Positions 59,601-63,857 of a DNA stretch of 64,000 bases are shown piece after piece. The notes beneath the pieces are model-generated. The model was not told the DNA's origin and made no database searches. It saw only the letters and a list, made by a program, of their open reading frames with translations. The stretch lies in the NCBI RefSeq assembly GCF_947179515.1, contig NC_067481.1, forward strand, positions 28,786,086 through 28,850,085, given 5' to 3'. This DNA is from Apodemus sylvaticus (Eukaryota > Chordata > Mammalia > Rodentia > Muridae). The translations under genes and the position numbers were made by a program. Every line of letters begins with the position of its first letter. Position 1 is the first letter of the stretch.

Positions 59601-61648
59601 CCCAACCCATGCATATGTCCTTTCTTAGATCCGCACATTCTCAGCATCCACCTGCTATGTGCCGTTGTGGTTTTCCACTGGATGGGCCAATAGGGAACAA
59701 GACGAGAGGGGTGAGGGATGGAGAGATGGCTCAGCGGTTAAGAGCACTGACTGCTCTTCTGAAGGTCCTGAGTTCAAATCCCAGCAACCACATGGTGGCT
59801 CACAACCATCCGTAATGAGATCTGTCGCCCCCTTCTGGTGTGTCTGAAGACAGCTACAGTGTACTTACATATAACAATAAATAAATCTTAAAAAAAAAAA
59901 GACGAGAGGGGCTTGCTTCTCCTTCCCACGTGTGTGGTGGAAGGAGACAGAGAATTTCAGACATCAAAAAAAAAAAAATCAAATGGGGTCACAGGAGAGG
60001 AAGTGGCTGTGGTGGAGAGACAGGATTTTCTTAGACCAGGGTCAGAGCAGGCCTCTGGAAACATTTGACCTGAGATCTAAATGATTCAAAGAAGAAGCCA
60101 GTCATAAAGGCGAGGCAATGTATAAACAGGAAGACAGAGAGGGCGTCATGGGTGCAACACTGATTTTTTTTTTTCATTCTTCCAGCCTGGCCTATAGGCT
60201 CCAAAGTGTTTTTGTTCCTGTTAGGACTCCTATAGTCTAGAGCACTGGGGGATACATAGTAGATGCTCAATAAATGAATCTGTGACTGAGTGAATAAGGG
60301 AACTAGTGGGTTAGCCCAACGAAACAGAGGTGAGAGGCCACTCCTGGGCTTCTTGTTACAGAGACATCGCTTGCATGGATGAGCAGGGCTTCTGCAAGAT
60401 CGTCGGCCGATCGAAGGATATGATCATCCGTGGCGGTGAGAACATCTACCCTGCGGAGCTGGAGGACTTCTTCCACAAGCACCCGCAGGTGCAGGAAGCG
60501 CAGGTGAGGCCCTGAGAACCCGGTGATGCTCCGGGGCTGGCGCCGAAGGTCACCTCAGGTCTCTATTGCTGCGATAAAACACCATAACAAAAAGCAACTC
60601 CGGGAGGAAAGGGTCTATTTCACAGCACACTTCCGCATCAGACTCCATCACCAAAGGGGAGTCGAGGCTGGAATTTCAGGCAGGAACCTGAAAGCAGGAC
60701 CTGAACTGCCTGCTGGCTTGCTCTCCATAACTCCCTCAGCCTGCTTTTTAAAGTAATTTTAAAGTAACACCTAGGACCACTAGCCTAGGGGTGCCACCGC
60801 CCACAGCTGTCTCTTCCCGCAGCAATTATCAACCAAGAAAATGTAGCACAGGCTTGCCCAAAGGCCAACCTGGTCGGGGGTATTTTTTTTTTTTCAGTTG
60901 AGGTTCTCTCTGTCCCAAATGACTTTAGCCTGTGTCACGTTGACATTAAAAAGTAGCCGGGCCAGGTTGATGGGCGGTATTTGTCTCTGACCTTGGATAG
61001 GTGGTTGGGGTGAAGGACGAGCGGATGGGGGAGGAAATCTGTGCTTGCATTCGCCTGAAGAGCGGAGAGACCACCACAGAGGAGGAGATCAGAGCATTCT
61101 GCAAAGGGAAGGTGGGAGCCCCCGGCACCCCCACTCACTCACCTACCTCTTCCTGCCAGTCGTCCTGGGTGGCCTTGGGTTCTGCTGCCCCGGTGGATCC
61201 GTCCCCCCACCCTCAGCCAAGGGAGCACTCTGGCTTTGCCCAGCCTCATGCCTTCTTTCCCTCTCTGGTCTGCAGATTTCCCACTTTAAGATTCCCCGGT
61301 ACATCGTGTTTGTCGAAGACTACCCTCTCACCATCTCAGGAAAGGTGTGTGAGGTGGAGGGGACTGGCGAGGGGCGGGGCGGTGTGGGGTCCTGTGGGGC
61401 TGGGTGCAGAAGGCCAGGTGGTCCCATCTGTGCCTCCCTCAAGGAGACAATTAGCCTGGCCATTGTGACCAGAAGTCACTTCATCCTGATTTGCCCTGCT
61501 TGTCCCCCTCTCCCATTGTCCCTCCCAGGCAGACCAGGGGTGGTGGTTACCATAGCGCCCCAGTGCAGACTCTCAGTCACTCTTGTCTTTCTTCTAGGTC
61601 CAGAAATTCAAACTCCGAGAGCAGATGGAACAGCATCTAAAACTGTGA
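19715..61648 (+). CDS. Acsf2: Acsf2 whole coding span (16 exons): acyl-CoA synthetase family member 2, mitochondrial
   Basis: Joining the 16 exons listed separately gives 1,848 nt, 615 codons plus TGA, with every junction GT-AG and phase-consistent. The product is an ANL-superfamily ligase that adenylates medium-chain fatty acids with ATP and passes the acyl group to CoA. Visible motifs are the P-loop SGTTGNPKG (residues 264-272, split between exons 6 and 7), VVYGTTE (406-412), YRTGD (489-493, split between exons 12 and 13; Asp493 expected to contact ATP), GRSKDMIIRGGENIYP (507-522; hinge region) and ISGK with the predicted catalytic Lys599. The N-terminus is rich in Arg, Ser and Leu and lacks acidic residues for about 40 positions, as in a mitochondrial presequence. 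The length equals that recalled for mammalian ACSF2. Intron 10 encloses Chad on the opposite strand. No frameshift or missing catalytic residue is seen. Confidence 0.97.
20256..20471 (-). mobile_element. (CCT)n and B1 SINE
   Basis: CCT triplets at 20,256-20,320 abut an antisense B1. Confidence 0.88.
20737..20981 (+). mobile_element. Internally deleted B1 and (GT)n
   Basis: 20,737-20,832 lacks the B1 middle; 20,938-20,981 is pure GT. Confidence 0.8.
21115..21299 (-). mobile_element. B2 SINE
   Basis: Antisense B2: GGATCCCATTACAGATGG to CGCCATCTCTCCAGGCC. Confidence 0.9.
21300..22082. other. Intron 1 sequence without a clear feature
   Basis: Mostly unique. An open minus-strand frame at 21,472-21,882 has no recognisable domain. 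Confidence 0.4.
22083..22202 (-). mobile_element. B1-related (PB1/B4) SINE
   Basis: TGAGGCAAGGTCTTGGTGTG to ACCATGCCTGGC. Confidence 0.7.
22640..22780 (+). mobile_element. B1 SINE, 5'-damaged
   Basis: AAGGCAGAGGCAGATGGATC onward to an A-rich tail. Confidence 0.85.
22866..23146. repeat. 281-nt uninterrupted pyrimidine tract
   Basis: Blocks in order: TTCC, TTTC, mixed, TCC, TTC, TC. No purine on the + strand from end to end. Confidence 0.95.
23500..23880. mobile_element. Old interspersed repeat, family unassigned
   Basis: TTGCTATAACTGAACGCCAG and TTCTGAGGGCTAGGAGTCC resemble a common mammalian dispersed repeat. Confidence 0.4.
23975..24328 (-). mobile_element. B3A-like and B1-like SINEs
   Basis: Worn antisense copies; the second ends GGGCCGCCACGCCCAGCTC. 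Confidence 0.6.
24724..24975. repeat. (GT)n/(GTGAGA)n complex array
   Basis: GT run, then irregular GTGTGAGAGT units, all from one degenerate array. Confidence 0.93.
25090..25400 (-). mobile_element. B3-like and B1-like SINEs
   Basis: B3 core CCACCATGTGGGTCCCAGGG; B1-like ACTGAGACAGAGTCTCATTC. Confidence 0.7.
25629..25803 (+). mobile_element. B1 SINE
   Basis: Sense, full-length, ending in an AAAAC-rich tail. Confidence 0.9.
25994..26070 (+). mobile_element. ID-type SINE
   Basis: GCTCAATGGTTAGTGCTCG and CCTGGGTTCTGTCCCCAGC keep the tRNA-like box order. Confidence 0.65.
26505..26640 (-). mobile_element. B1-like SINE
   Basis: Diverged antisense B1. Confidence 0.65.
26889..27268 (+). mobile_element. 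B2 SINE and B3A-type SINE
   Basis: Two sense copies in tandem; the second ends in (CA)n at 27,234-27,265. Confidence 0.88.
27270..28010. other. Intron 1 unique sequence
   Basis: No gene or element recognised. Confidence 0.4.
28012..28415 (-). mobile_element. B1-like and B3-like SINEs
   Basis: Antisense, moderately diverged (28,012-28,146 and 28,235-28,415). Confidence 0.65.
28975..29632 (-). mobile_element. 5'-truncated L1 3' end
   Basis: The minus strand matches the end of mouse L1 ORF2 and its 3' UTR. The translated trace is broken by stops. Confidence 0.8.
29858..29998 (+). mobile_element. B1 SINE
   Basis: Sense copy; CCCAGCACTTGGGAGGCAG. A broken partial B1 precedes it at 29,633-29,840. 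Confidence 0.85.
30004..30069. repeat. Two-copy AT-rich tandem repeat (about 32 bp unit)
   Basis: CAGATGATTAATTAATTAAA followed by TTAGTAACTAAA, present twice in succession. Confidence 0.95.
30080..30195 (-). mobile_element. B3-like SINE
   Basis: GGAGGTCAGAGGTCAGCG, typical of antisense B3. Confidence 0.6.
30200..30636. other. Intron 1 unique sequence
   Basis: No feature recognised. Confidence 0.35.
30636..31043. mobile_element. B3-like SINE (+) and B1 SINE (-)
   Basis: The antisense B1 at 30,885-31,043 is near full length; the B3-like copy at 30,636-30,792 is worn. Confidence 0.8.
31440..32230 (-). mobile_element. Cluster of B3, B1 and ID-like SINEs
   Basis: B2/B3-like at 31,440-31,530, B3 at about 31,735-31,928, B1 fragments at 31,929-32,022 and 32,040-32,150, ID-like at 32,152-32,230. 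All antisense. Confidence 0.65.
32231..33150. other. Intron 1 unique sequence
   Basis: No gene or clear element; a G10 run occurs near 32,852. Confidence 0.4.
33153..33251 (+). mobile_element. B1 SINE truncated after about 55 nt, with long poly(A)
   Basis: B1 left end joined directly to a poly(A) run of more than 30 nt. Confidence 0.9.
33252..33838 (-). mobile_element. Three B3/B3A-type SINEs
   Basis: 33,252-33,420, 33,438-33,649 (well preserved, ending ACTGAGCCATCTCTCCAGCC) and 33,670-33,838. Confidence 0.75.
33891..34091 (-). mobile_element. B2 SINE with target-site duplication
   Basis: Flanked by CTATTGACTTTCTT at 33,877 and 34,092. Confidence 0.95.
34106..34277 (-). mobile_element. B1 SINE inserted at the same target
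   Basis: Flanked by the second and third copies of CTATTGACTTTCTT (34,092 and 34,278). Confidence 0.95.
34573..34761 (-). mobile_element. B2 SINE
   Basis: Antisense B2 flanked by AAAAGGACTT. Confidence 0.93.
34800..35312 (-). mobile_element. Two B1 SINEs
   Basis: Antisense copies at 34,815-34,945 and 35,165-35,312. Confidence 0.88.
35380..36030 (-). mobile_element. B3-like and two diverged B1-like SINEs
   Basis: 35,380-35,570, 35,680-35,800 and 35,890-36,030. Confidence 0.55.
36600..36752 (+). mobile_element. B3 3' part ending in (CA)n
   Basis: GTTGTCCTCTGATCTCCACA, then a CA array. Confidence 0.75.
36753..37225. other. Intron 1 unique sequence
   Basis: No feature recognised. Confidence 0.35.
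37225..37665 (-). mobile_element. Worn B1-related fragments
   Basis: Three short antisense B1-like patches ending GGCAGGCACCACCACACCCAG. Confidence 0.5.
37912..38312. mobile_element. Common rodent interspersed repeat, family unassigned
   Basis: Begins TCTTAGTCGGGGTTTCTATT and ends GTGTCAAGTTGACACACAAA. A related, more diverged copy is at 60,558-60,958. Confidence 0.7.
38425..38487 (-). mobile_element. B1 fragment
   Basis: Antisense B1 3' half only. Confidence 0.75.
38490..39060. other. Intron 1 unique sequence
   Basis: No feature recognised. Confidence 0.35.
39075..39585 (-). mobile_element. B3A SINE, (GT)n, B1 and B1-like SINEs
   Basis: B3A at 39,075-39,297, GT at 39,297-39,322, B1 at 39,323-39,452, B1-like at 39,490-39,585. 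Confidence 0.75.
39955..40298 (-). mobile_element. B2 SINE and B1 SINE
   Basis: Antisense B2 (39,955-40,125) and near-intact antisense B1 (40,155-40,298). Confidence 0.9.
40515..40597 (-). mobile_element. ID-like SINE
   Basis: AGTGCTGGAGATTGGACTCAG and TAGGCGAGTGCTCTTCCAAC. Confidence 0.6.
40768..40953 (+). mobile_element. B3A-like SINE
   Basis: GTCTGAAGAAAGCTTGGCAG to ACATACATGTGGTGCACATG. Confidence 0.65.
40954..41598. repeat. Segment bounded by a 32-bp perfect direct repeat
   Basis: AGTTTTACCAATGAAGACTT plus 12 more identical bases occur at 40,954-40,985 and 41,567-41,598. The interior also carries GTAGCTCCTCCTTCCTGTT twice in tandem near 41,341. Confidence 0.93.
41761..41932 (+). mobile_element. 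Young B1 SINE with target-site duplication
   Basis: Close to consensus; flanked by AACTGAATGTCC on both sides. Confidence 0.95.
42230..42525 (-). mobile_element. Two B2 SINEs in tandem, first deleted
   Basis: The first lacks the CTTCAGACAC block; the second is nearly complete. Confidence 0.88.
42526..43097. other. Intron 1 unique sequence
   Basis: No feature recognised. Confidence 0.35.
43098..43182. repeat. (TG)n(AG)n
   Basis: Uninterrupted compound microsatellite. Confidence 0.97.
43449..43562. repeat. (TG)n(AG)n(TG)n
   Basis: TG, then AG with GACAGA interruptions, then TG. Confidence 0.96.
43738..43776. repeat. (CA)n
   Basis: Uninterrupted; complementary to the nearby TG tracts. Confidence 0.96.
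43777..44395. other. Intron 1 sequence, mostly unique
   Basis: GTAGAATTGTTAGGTCTCAT to CACTCTTGCCAGCAATGG (about 43,950-44,060) may be an old L1 trace. Nothing else is recognised. Confidence 0.35.
44400..44850 (-). mobile_element. B1 SINE, (CA)n and ID-like SINE
   Basis: B1 at 44,400-44,545, CA at 44,655-44,717, ID-like at about 44,775-44,850. Confidence 0.75.
44851..45434. other. Intron 1 unique sequence
   Basis: No feature recognised. Confidence 0.35.
45435..45712 (-). mobile_element. B3A-type SINE
   Basis: GGCGGCCAGAAGAGGGCGTC to GAGCCATCTCTCCAACTC; carries an internal T-rich insertion. Confidence 0.75.
45713..46825. other. Low-repeat part of intron 1 near exon 2
   Basis: More than 1 kb with little repeat content. 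An intronic regulatory element is possible, but no specific motif is claimed. Confidence 0.35.
46826..46970 (+). mobile_element. B1-related SINE
   Basis: GGTGTGGTAGTGAATGCCTG with an ACAAAAC-rich tail, 126 nt before exon 2. Confidence 0.65.
47097..47292 (+). CDS. Acsf2: Acsf2 exon 2
   Basis: The acceptor is CTCTCTCCACAG after a good pyrimidine tract. The first base completes codon 43 (AG|T, Ser). It encodes residues 43-108, including SYIQGHTDSHLVNTTVG and the start of the N-terminal adenylation domain. The donor is GAG|GTAGGT. It follows the roughly 27 kb first intron. Confidence 0.96.
47638..47766 (+). CDS. Acsf2: Acsf2 exon 3
   Basis: The acceptor is TTGTCCCAG and the donor CTG|GTGAGA, both phase 0. 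It encodes residues 109-151, including GLRKGDRLGMWGPNSYAW, a typical N-terminal segment of acyl-CoA synthetases. Confidence 0.96.
47954..48007 (+). CDS. Acsf2: Acsf2 exon 4 (54 nt)
   Basis: A small in-frame exon encodes residues 152-169, VSVNPAYQASELEYVLRK. NPAY is a hallmark of the family's second core motif. The acceptor is TTCCCCCAG and the donor AAG|GTACCA. Both ends are phase 0, so skipping would delete 18 residues without a frameshift. Confidence 0.95.
48205..48343. repeat. (GT)n(GA)n and (GT)n in intron 4
   Basis: 48,205-48,266 and 48,312-48,343; the latter contains GCGCGCG. Confidence 0.93.
48465..48583 (+). CDS. Acsf2: Acsf2 exon 5
   Basis: It encodes residues 170-208 plus two bases of Arg209, from VGCKGIVFPKQFKTQQYYN to GALKSE. 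The acceptor is CTTTCACAG and the donor GAG|GTGAGT. Confidence 0.95.
48713..48878 (+). CDS. Acsf2: Acsf2 exon 6 (ends at the P-loop serine)
   Basis: It completes Arg209 and runs to Ser264, ending YDPINIQFTS. That Ser begins the ATP-binding loop continued in exon 7. The acceptor is CTGTCTCCTAG and the donor TCG|GTAGGA. Confidence 0.96.
48884..49436. other. Acsf2 intron 6
   Basis: Non-repetitive intronic sequence; no additional exon recognised. Confidence 0.4.
49437..49532 (+). CDS. Acsf2: Acsf2 exon 7 (AMP-binding P-loop)
   Basis: It encodes residues 265-296, starting GTTGNPKGATLSHHN, the AMP-binding signature with Lys271 in the loop. The acceptor is ATCTTTTTAG and the donor AAG|GTGAGG, both phase 0. 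Confidence 0.97.
49664..49821 (+). CDS. Acsf2: Acsf2 exon 8
   Basis: It encodes residues 297-348 plus two bases of Lys349, including LVLPCPLYHCLGSVGG, the conserved PLYH region of the acyl-binding channel. The acceptor is CATCTCCAG. The donor is AA|GTGGGC, weaker than the others because it has A rather than G at -1. Confidence 0.95.
50080..50171 (+). CDS. Acsf2: Acsf2 exon 9
   Basis: It completes Lys349 and encodes GTLLYGTPTMFVDILNQ through the first base of codon 380. The acceptor is TCCTGTGCAG|AG. A second AG directly follows the first, but using it would shift the frame. The donor is GGAG|GTGGGG. Confidence 0.95.
50389..50822 (-). mobile_element. CT-rich tract, ID-like and B1-like SINEs in intron 9
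   Basis: CT-rich at 50,389-50,613, ID-like at 50,614-50,682, B1-related at 50,683-50,822, ending just before exon 10. Confidence 0.75.
50847..50923 (+). CDS. Acsf2: Acsf2 exon 10
   Basis: It encodes residues 380-405, GVIAGSPAPPELIRAIISK and onward; GSPAPP corresponds to the family's G(S/A)P segment. A B1-type SINE ends about 25 nt before the acceptor (CTGATCCAG). The donor is GTG|GTGAGT and opens the 6.4 kb intron that holds Chad. Confidence 0.95.
51123..51659 (-). other. Chad: Probable Chad noncoding exon 4 (3' UTR)
   Basis: Four nucleotides after the TAA, the minus strand reads ACAG|GTGGGG, a good donor. At 51,660 it reads CCCTCACTGCAG|GTCC, a good acceptor with a pyrimidine-rich lead. 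Together they predict a 226-nt last intron and a 3' UTR exon starting at 51,659. Variant polyadenylation signals TATAAA and CATAAA lie at 51,134-51,123. The far end is a guess. Confidence 0.5.
51890..52031 (-). CDS. Chad: Chad coding exon 3 and stop
   Basis: It completes Arg312 and encodes WLEAKTSRPDATCSSPAKF through SCKSPTKRSKKAGRH, then TAA. The last two Cys pair with CTC in exon 2 in the family fold. The acceptor is GTCTCTGTAG on the minus strand. Confidence 0.97.
51890..55135 (-). CDS. Chad: Chad whole coding span (3 coding exons): chondroadherin
   Basis: Joining 55,135-54,365, 52,438-52,275 and 52,031-51,890 gives 1,077 nt, 358 residues plus TAA, all GT-AG. It encodes a secreted class IV small leucine-rich-repeat protein of cartilage extracellular matrix, known to bind collagen and integrin alpha2-beta1. 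Visible features are a hydrophobic signal peptide (residues 1-21), an N-terminal Cys cap (CPQNCHCHGDLQHVIC), about ten LxxLxLxxN repeats, a C-terminal Cys cap starting NNPWKCTCQL, and a basic tail KRSKKAGRH, the reported heparin-binding end. The gene lies wholly inside Acsf2 intron 10 in antisense orientation and has its own TATA box. No defects are seen. Confidence 0.97.
52275..52438 (-). CDS. Chad: Chad coding exon 2
   Basis: It encodes residues 258-311 plus two bases of Arg312: FSDAAFAGVTTLKHVHLENN, last repeats, then NNPWKCTCQLRGLR of the C-terminal cap. The minus-strand acceptor is TTACCTCACAG and the donor GGCG|GTGAGA. Confidence 0.97.
52611..52634. repeat. Poly(T) run in Chad intron 1
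   Basis: 24 T on the + strand with no SINE body attached. Confidence 0.9.
53045..53197 (-). mobile_element. B2 SINE in Chad intron 1
   Basis: Antisense to Acsf2 and therefore in the sense direction of Chad; ends GAGCCATCTCTCCAGCTC. Confidence 0.9.
54365..55135 (-). CDS. Chad: Chad coding exon 1
   Basis: It encodes residues 1-257: signal peptide MARVLLVGLVFLAILLPALA, N-terminal cysteine cap, and most leucine-rich repeats (for example LIYLYLSHNDIRVL and LTYLYLDHNKVSEL). It ends LDNTNLEK at donor AAG|GTAAGT. Reading on into the intron gives an open frame of 79 more codons, but the strong donor and the family C-terminus in exon 2 rule that out as the normal product. Confidence 0.97.
55136..55260 (-). 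promoter_or_regulatory. Chad: Chad core promoter with TATA box
   Basis: The minus strand carries CCCTATAAATGGG with TATAAA at 55,214-55,209, about 75 nt upstream of the ATG. This predicts initiation near 55,180 and a short 5' UTR. A TATA promoter without a CpG island fits tissue-restricted expression. Confidence 0.7.
55260..56690. other. Chad upstream region within Acsf2 intron 10
   Basis: Repeat-poor, with a short G-rich run near 55,471. This is the likely site of Chad regulatory elements by position; no motif is asserted. Confidence 0.4.
56692..56758. repeat. Alternating (GT)n(GC)n(GT)n tract
   Basis: Nearly perfect purine-pyrimidine alternation including a GCGCGCGCGCGCG core. Confidence 0.95.
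57285..57392 (+). CDS. Acsf2: Acsf2 exon 11
   Basis: It encodes residues 406-441, starting VVYGTTENSPVTF, the core YGTTE motif that contacts the adenylate. The acceptor is GGCCTCTCTAG and the donor GAG|GTGAGC, phase 0 at both ends. Confidence 0.96.
57393..58551. other. Acsf2 intron 11
   Basis: Repeat-poor. A C18-like run lies at about 58,454-58,471. No additional exon recognised. Confidence 0.4.
58552..58703 (+). CDS. Acsf2: Acsf2 exon 12
   Basis: It encodes residues 442-491 plus two bases of Gly492, including GELYIRGYCVMQGYW and DKWYRT(G), leading into the TGD motif. The acceptor is CTGTCCCAG. A further AG six nucleotides downstream could allow an in-frame loss of Ala-Gln. Confidence 0.96.
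58846..59225 (+). mobile_element. ID-like and B1/B4-like SINE remnants in intron 12
   Basis: GACTGTAGCTTAGTAGTGGC and GCAGATTCAATCCCCAGTGC resemble ID boxes. A worn B1-like body lies at 59,025-59,120, and a second ID-like patch at about 59,160. Confidence 0.5.
59520..59607 (-). mobile_element. ID-type SINE
   Basis: GAGGACTGAACCCAAGGCCT and GCTAGGCAAATGCTCTACTA. Confidence 0.8.
59712..59898 (+). mobile_element. Young B2 SINE with target-site duplication
   Basis: Near-consensus B2 flanked by AAGACGAGAGGGG at both ends; the A and B box regions look intact. Confidence 0.95.
60362..60503 (+). CDS. Acsf2: Acsf2 exon 13 (TGD Asp and hinge)
   Basis: It completes Gly492 and encodes residues to 539. 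Asp493 and GRSKDMIIRGGENIYP (507-522) form the ATP-ribose contact and the hinge between the N- and C-terminal domains. The acceptor is TTGTTACAG and the donor CAG|GTGAGG. Confidence 0.97.
60558..60958. mobile_element. Common rodent interspersed repeat, family unassigned
   Basis: TCTATTGCTGCGATAAAACA to GTGTCACGTTGACATTAAAA; relative of the element at 37,912. It ends about 40 nt before exon 14. Confidence 0.7.
61001..61111 (+). CDS. Acsf2: Acsf2 exon 14
   Basis: It encodes residues 540-576, VVGVKDERMGEEICACI through FCKGK, typical of the mobile C-terminal domain. The acceptor CTTGGATAG has a rather weak pyrimidine tract. The donor is AAG|GTGGGA. Confidence 0.95.
61276..61344 (+). CDS. Acsf2: Acsf2 exon 15 (catalytic lysine)
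   Basis: It encodes residues 577-599, ISHFKIPRYIVFVEDYPLTI then SGK; the last residue is the predicted catalytic Lys599. The acceptor is GGTCTGCAG and the donor AAG|GTGTGT. Confidence 0.96.
61598..61648 (+). CDS. Acsf2: Acsf2 exon 16, coding part and stop
   Basis: It encodes VQKFKLREQMEQHLKL (600-615) and TGA. The acceptor is TTTCTTCTAG. The 3' UTR follows; its end is uncertain. Confidence 0.95.
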   Translation, partial: VQKFKLREQMEQHLKL

Positions 61649-61687
61649 GGCAAAGATGGGGCCTCCCAGCCCTCCCAGAGCCCCTCT

Positions 61688-61808
61688 GTCCTCCCACACA
61701 AAGGAAGGTCCTCCCAGACTTTCCCAGCCCTCGAACACAAAGGAGAGCCCGCCTAGCCCTTCCTAGCCTGCCCAGGCCCTCCTCAGTCCTCCCACACAAA
61801 GGAGGGTC
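61688..61808 (+). repeat. Degenerate tandem repeat in Acsf2 3' UTR
   Basis: TCCTCCCACACAAAGGA recurs (about 61,690 and 61,786) with a variant CCCTCGAACACAAAGGA between. Confidence 0.8.
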
Positions 61809-62039
61809 CTGAGTCCTCATGCCCCTGGTCATCTTTGTGACTTGGCATAGCGTCCCCGTTTGGCCGGTGTCTGGCCGGTGTGCTCTCTGTGTAGCTCCTG
61901 TGGGATGGAGAAGGGAAGCGGCAGGAGGGCAGCCAGCACCTCAGACCCAATCTCCCGGCACTTCGCTGTGCCTTAGCCACTTAATCTGAGCCCTACTCTG
62001 TTCTCTTGAAATTCCAAGCCACCCTCCCTCATTTTTTTT

Positions 62040-62205
62040 TTCCGTTCTTTTTGGTTTTCTGTTTTGTTTTTGTTTGTTCGTTTGAGACTGGATCTCACTC
62101 TGTACCCCTGGTTGTACAGAGTAGATCAGGCTGGTTTCGAACTCTCGGAGATCTCATTGCCTCTGCCTCTGGGGTCCTGGGTTCCATCTTTTGTGCTACT
62201 GTGAC
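62040..62205 (-). mobile_element. Diverged B1-like SINE
   Basis: TTTGAGACTGGATCTCACTC onward. Confidence 0.7.
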
Positions 62206-62392
62206 TGGTTTTTGTACGCTTGACTCATTTAATCATTTTTCAAATTGACGCCACAGAGCAGTCCCGAATGTCAGTTTTGCTCGCTTGTTTTGCAAGGCTG
62301 GGAGTCTTAAAGCCCTTCACGAGTACATGAGGACCTTTCCACTGTCCTACACTCCCGGCCCAAGAATTACTGTTTTGTTGTTGTTGAAATAA

Positions 62393-62615
62393 CAGTGCTG
62401 GGAGGAAGCTCAGTGGCCCAGAGGACTGACTGCTCTCCCGGAAGATCCCAGGTTGATTCTTAGCACCCACAGTCAGCAGCTCACAATTACCTTTAAGTCC
62501 ACCTCCAAAGGATTGACGATCAGTTCTGACCTCTGAGCCCCCTCCCTTCCCCCTCCCCGCTCCGCACGGGGGTATATGCTTACATAGACATATGCAAATA
62601 AATAAAAATAAATCT
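62393..62615 (+). mobile_element. B3-type SINE carrying AATAAA signals
   Basis: GGGAGGAAGCTCAGTGGCCC to a tail with three overlapping AATAAA. Confidence 0.8.
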
Positions 62616-62756
62616 GTAAAGCCGTATTGGACTGTAACTCACGTCCTACCCAGCACACCTGTTTTAAAGCATATTTCCCCCTGAATCATTTTAATTTACA
62701 TATATGTTTGACAAGTGCCAAAGCCAACTTTAATTGTTGTCGCCATTGATGCCACG

Positions 62757-63165
62757 GCCAGGTGGTGGTGGTACACGCCCTTAATCCCCAGCACTCGGGA
62801 GGCAGAGATGGAAGGATGCAGGAGTTCGAGGCCAGCCTTGTCTACAGAGTGAGTTCCGGGACAGCCAGGGCTACACAGAGAAACCCTTTCTCGAAAACGG
62901 ACAACAAAAATGACTAACCAAATTGGTCATCACCTCCTAACAGAGAGGCTGAAGGGGCTGGAGAGATGGCTCAGAGTTAAGAGCCTGCTCTTGTAGGAAA
63001 CCCAGGCTTGCTTCCCAGACCCACATGGATAGTGTTTCCAAACTATCCATAATTCCAGTACCAGGAGATCCTGCACCCTCTTCTGGCCTCTGTGGGCCTC
63101 GTGGTGTGTGTATAATGCACTCACATGCACACATGTACAGGCAAACCACTTGTATACACGAAACT
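62757..63165 (+). mobile_element. B1 SINE and B3A-type SINE
   Basis: B1 at 62,757-62,912; B3A-type at 62,957-63,165. Confidence 0.88.
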
Positions 63166-63169
63166 ATTA

Positions 63170-63722
63170 TATTTTTTTAAGATTTACTTATTTATTTTAT
63201 ATATATGAGTACATTGTAGCTGTCTTTAGGCATGCCAGAAGAGGGCCTCAGATCCCATTGCAGATGGTTGTGAGCCACCATGTGGTTGCTGGGAATTGAA
63301 CTCAGGACCTCTGGAAGAGCAGTCAGTGCTCTTAACCACTGAGCCATCTCTCCAACCCTAAACTGTTCTTTTGTTTTGTTTTGTTTGAGACAGTGTTTCT
63401 CTGTGTAGCCCTGGCTATCCTGAATCTCACTCTGTAGACCAGGATGACCTCAAACTCAGAGATCCTCCTGCCTCTACCTTCTGATCACTGGGATTAAAGG
63501 AGTGCCTTATCTTCACCCAGTTCCATTACACTTTTTTTTTTTAAAAGATTGATTTATTTTATGAGTGTGGATGTCTTGCCTGTACAAATGTTAATGCACC
63601 TCATGCATGCCAGGCACTCCCAGATGGTAAAAGAAGGAGTTAGATCTCCTGAAATGGTTATGAACTACCATGTAGGTGCTGGAAACTAAACTCAGCTTCT
63701 CTTGCAAGAGAAAGTGTTCTTA
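63170..63722 (-). mobile_element. B2, B1 and B3-like SINEs
   Basis: B2 at 63,170-63,358, B1 at 63,375-63,522, B3-like at 63,540-63,722. Confidence 0.85.
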
Positions 63723-63723
63723 G

Positions 63724-63724
<1 letters not shown>

Positions 63725-63773
<49 letters not shown>

Positions 63774-63852
63774 GAGATGAGAGATGAGAGATGAGAGATG
63801 AGAGATGAGAGATGAGAGATGAGAGATGAGAGATGAGAGATGAGAGATGAGA
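63725..63852. repeat. (GA)n followed by 7-bp tandem repeat
   Basis: GA run to about 63,770, then about 11 units of GAGATGA. Confidence 0.96.
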
Positions 63853-63857
63853 TGAGA

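Larger units (their letters stand above)
61649..62620 (+). other. Acsf2: Acsf2 3' UTR and probable polyadenylation zone
   Basis: No AATAAA or ATTAAA occurs from the stop codon to about 62,595. The first canonical signals are three overlapping AATAAA at 62,597-62,612, inside the A-rich tail of a B3-type SINE. The proximal part holds an imperfect tandem repeat and the middle an antisense B1-like element. The true cleavage site cannot be fixed from sequence alone; a non-canonical earlier signal is possible. Confidence 0.45.

Noticed and set aside
59712..59790. tRNA-like gene with A and B boxes
   Set aside because: It is the tRNA-derived head of a B2 SINE with target-site duplications, not a tRNA gene. 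The same applies to ID-like copies at 25,994 and 58,846.
61045..61812. 255-codon frame overlapping Acsf2 exons 14-16
   Set aside because: Different frame from Acsf2, runs through introns, and depends on lack of stops in C-rich sequence.
63770..63852. CRISPR-like short regular repeats
   Set aside because: Contiguous 7-mers with no spacers in a mammalian genome; a simple tandem repeat.
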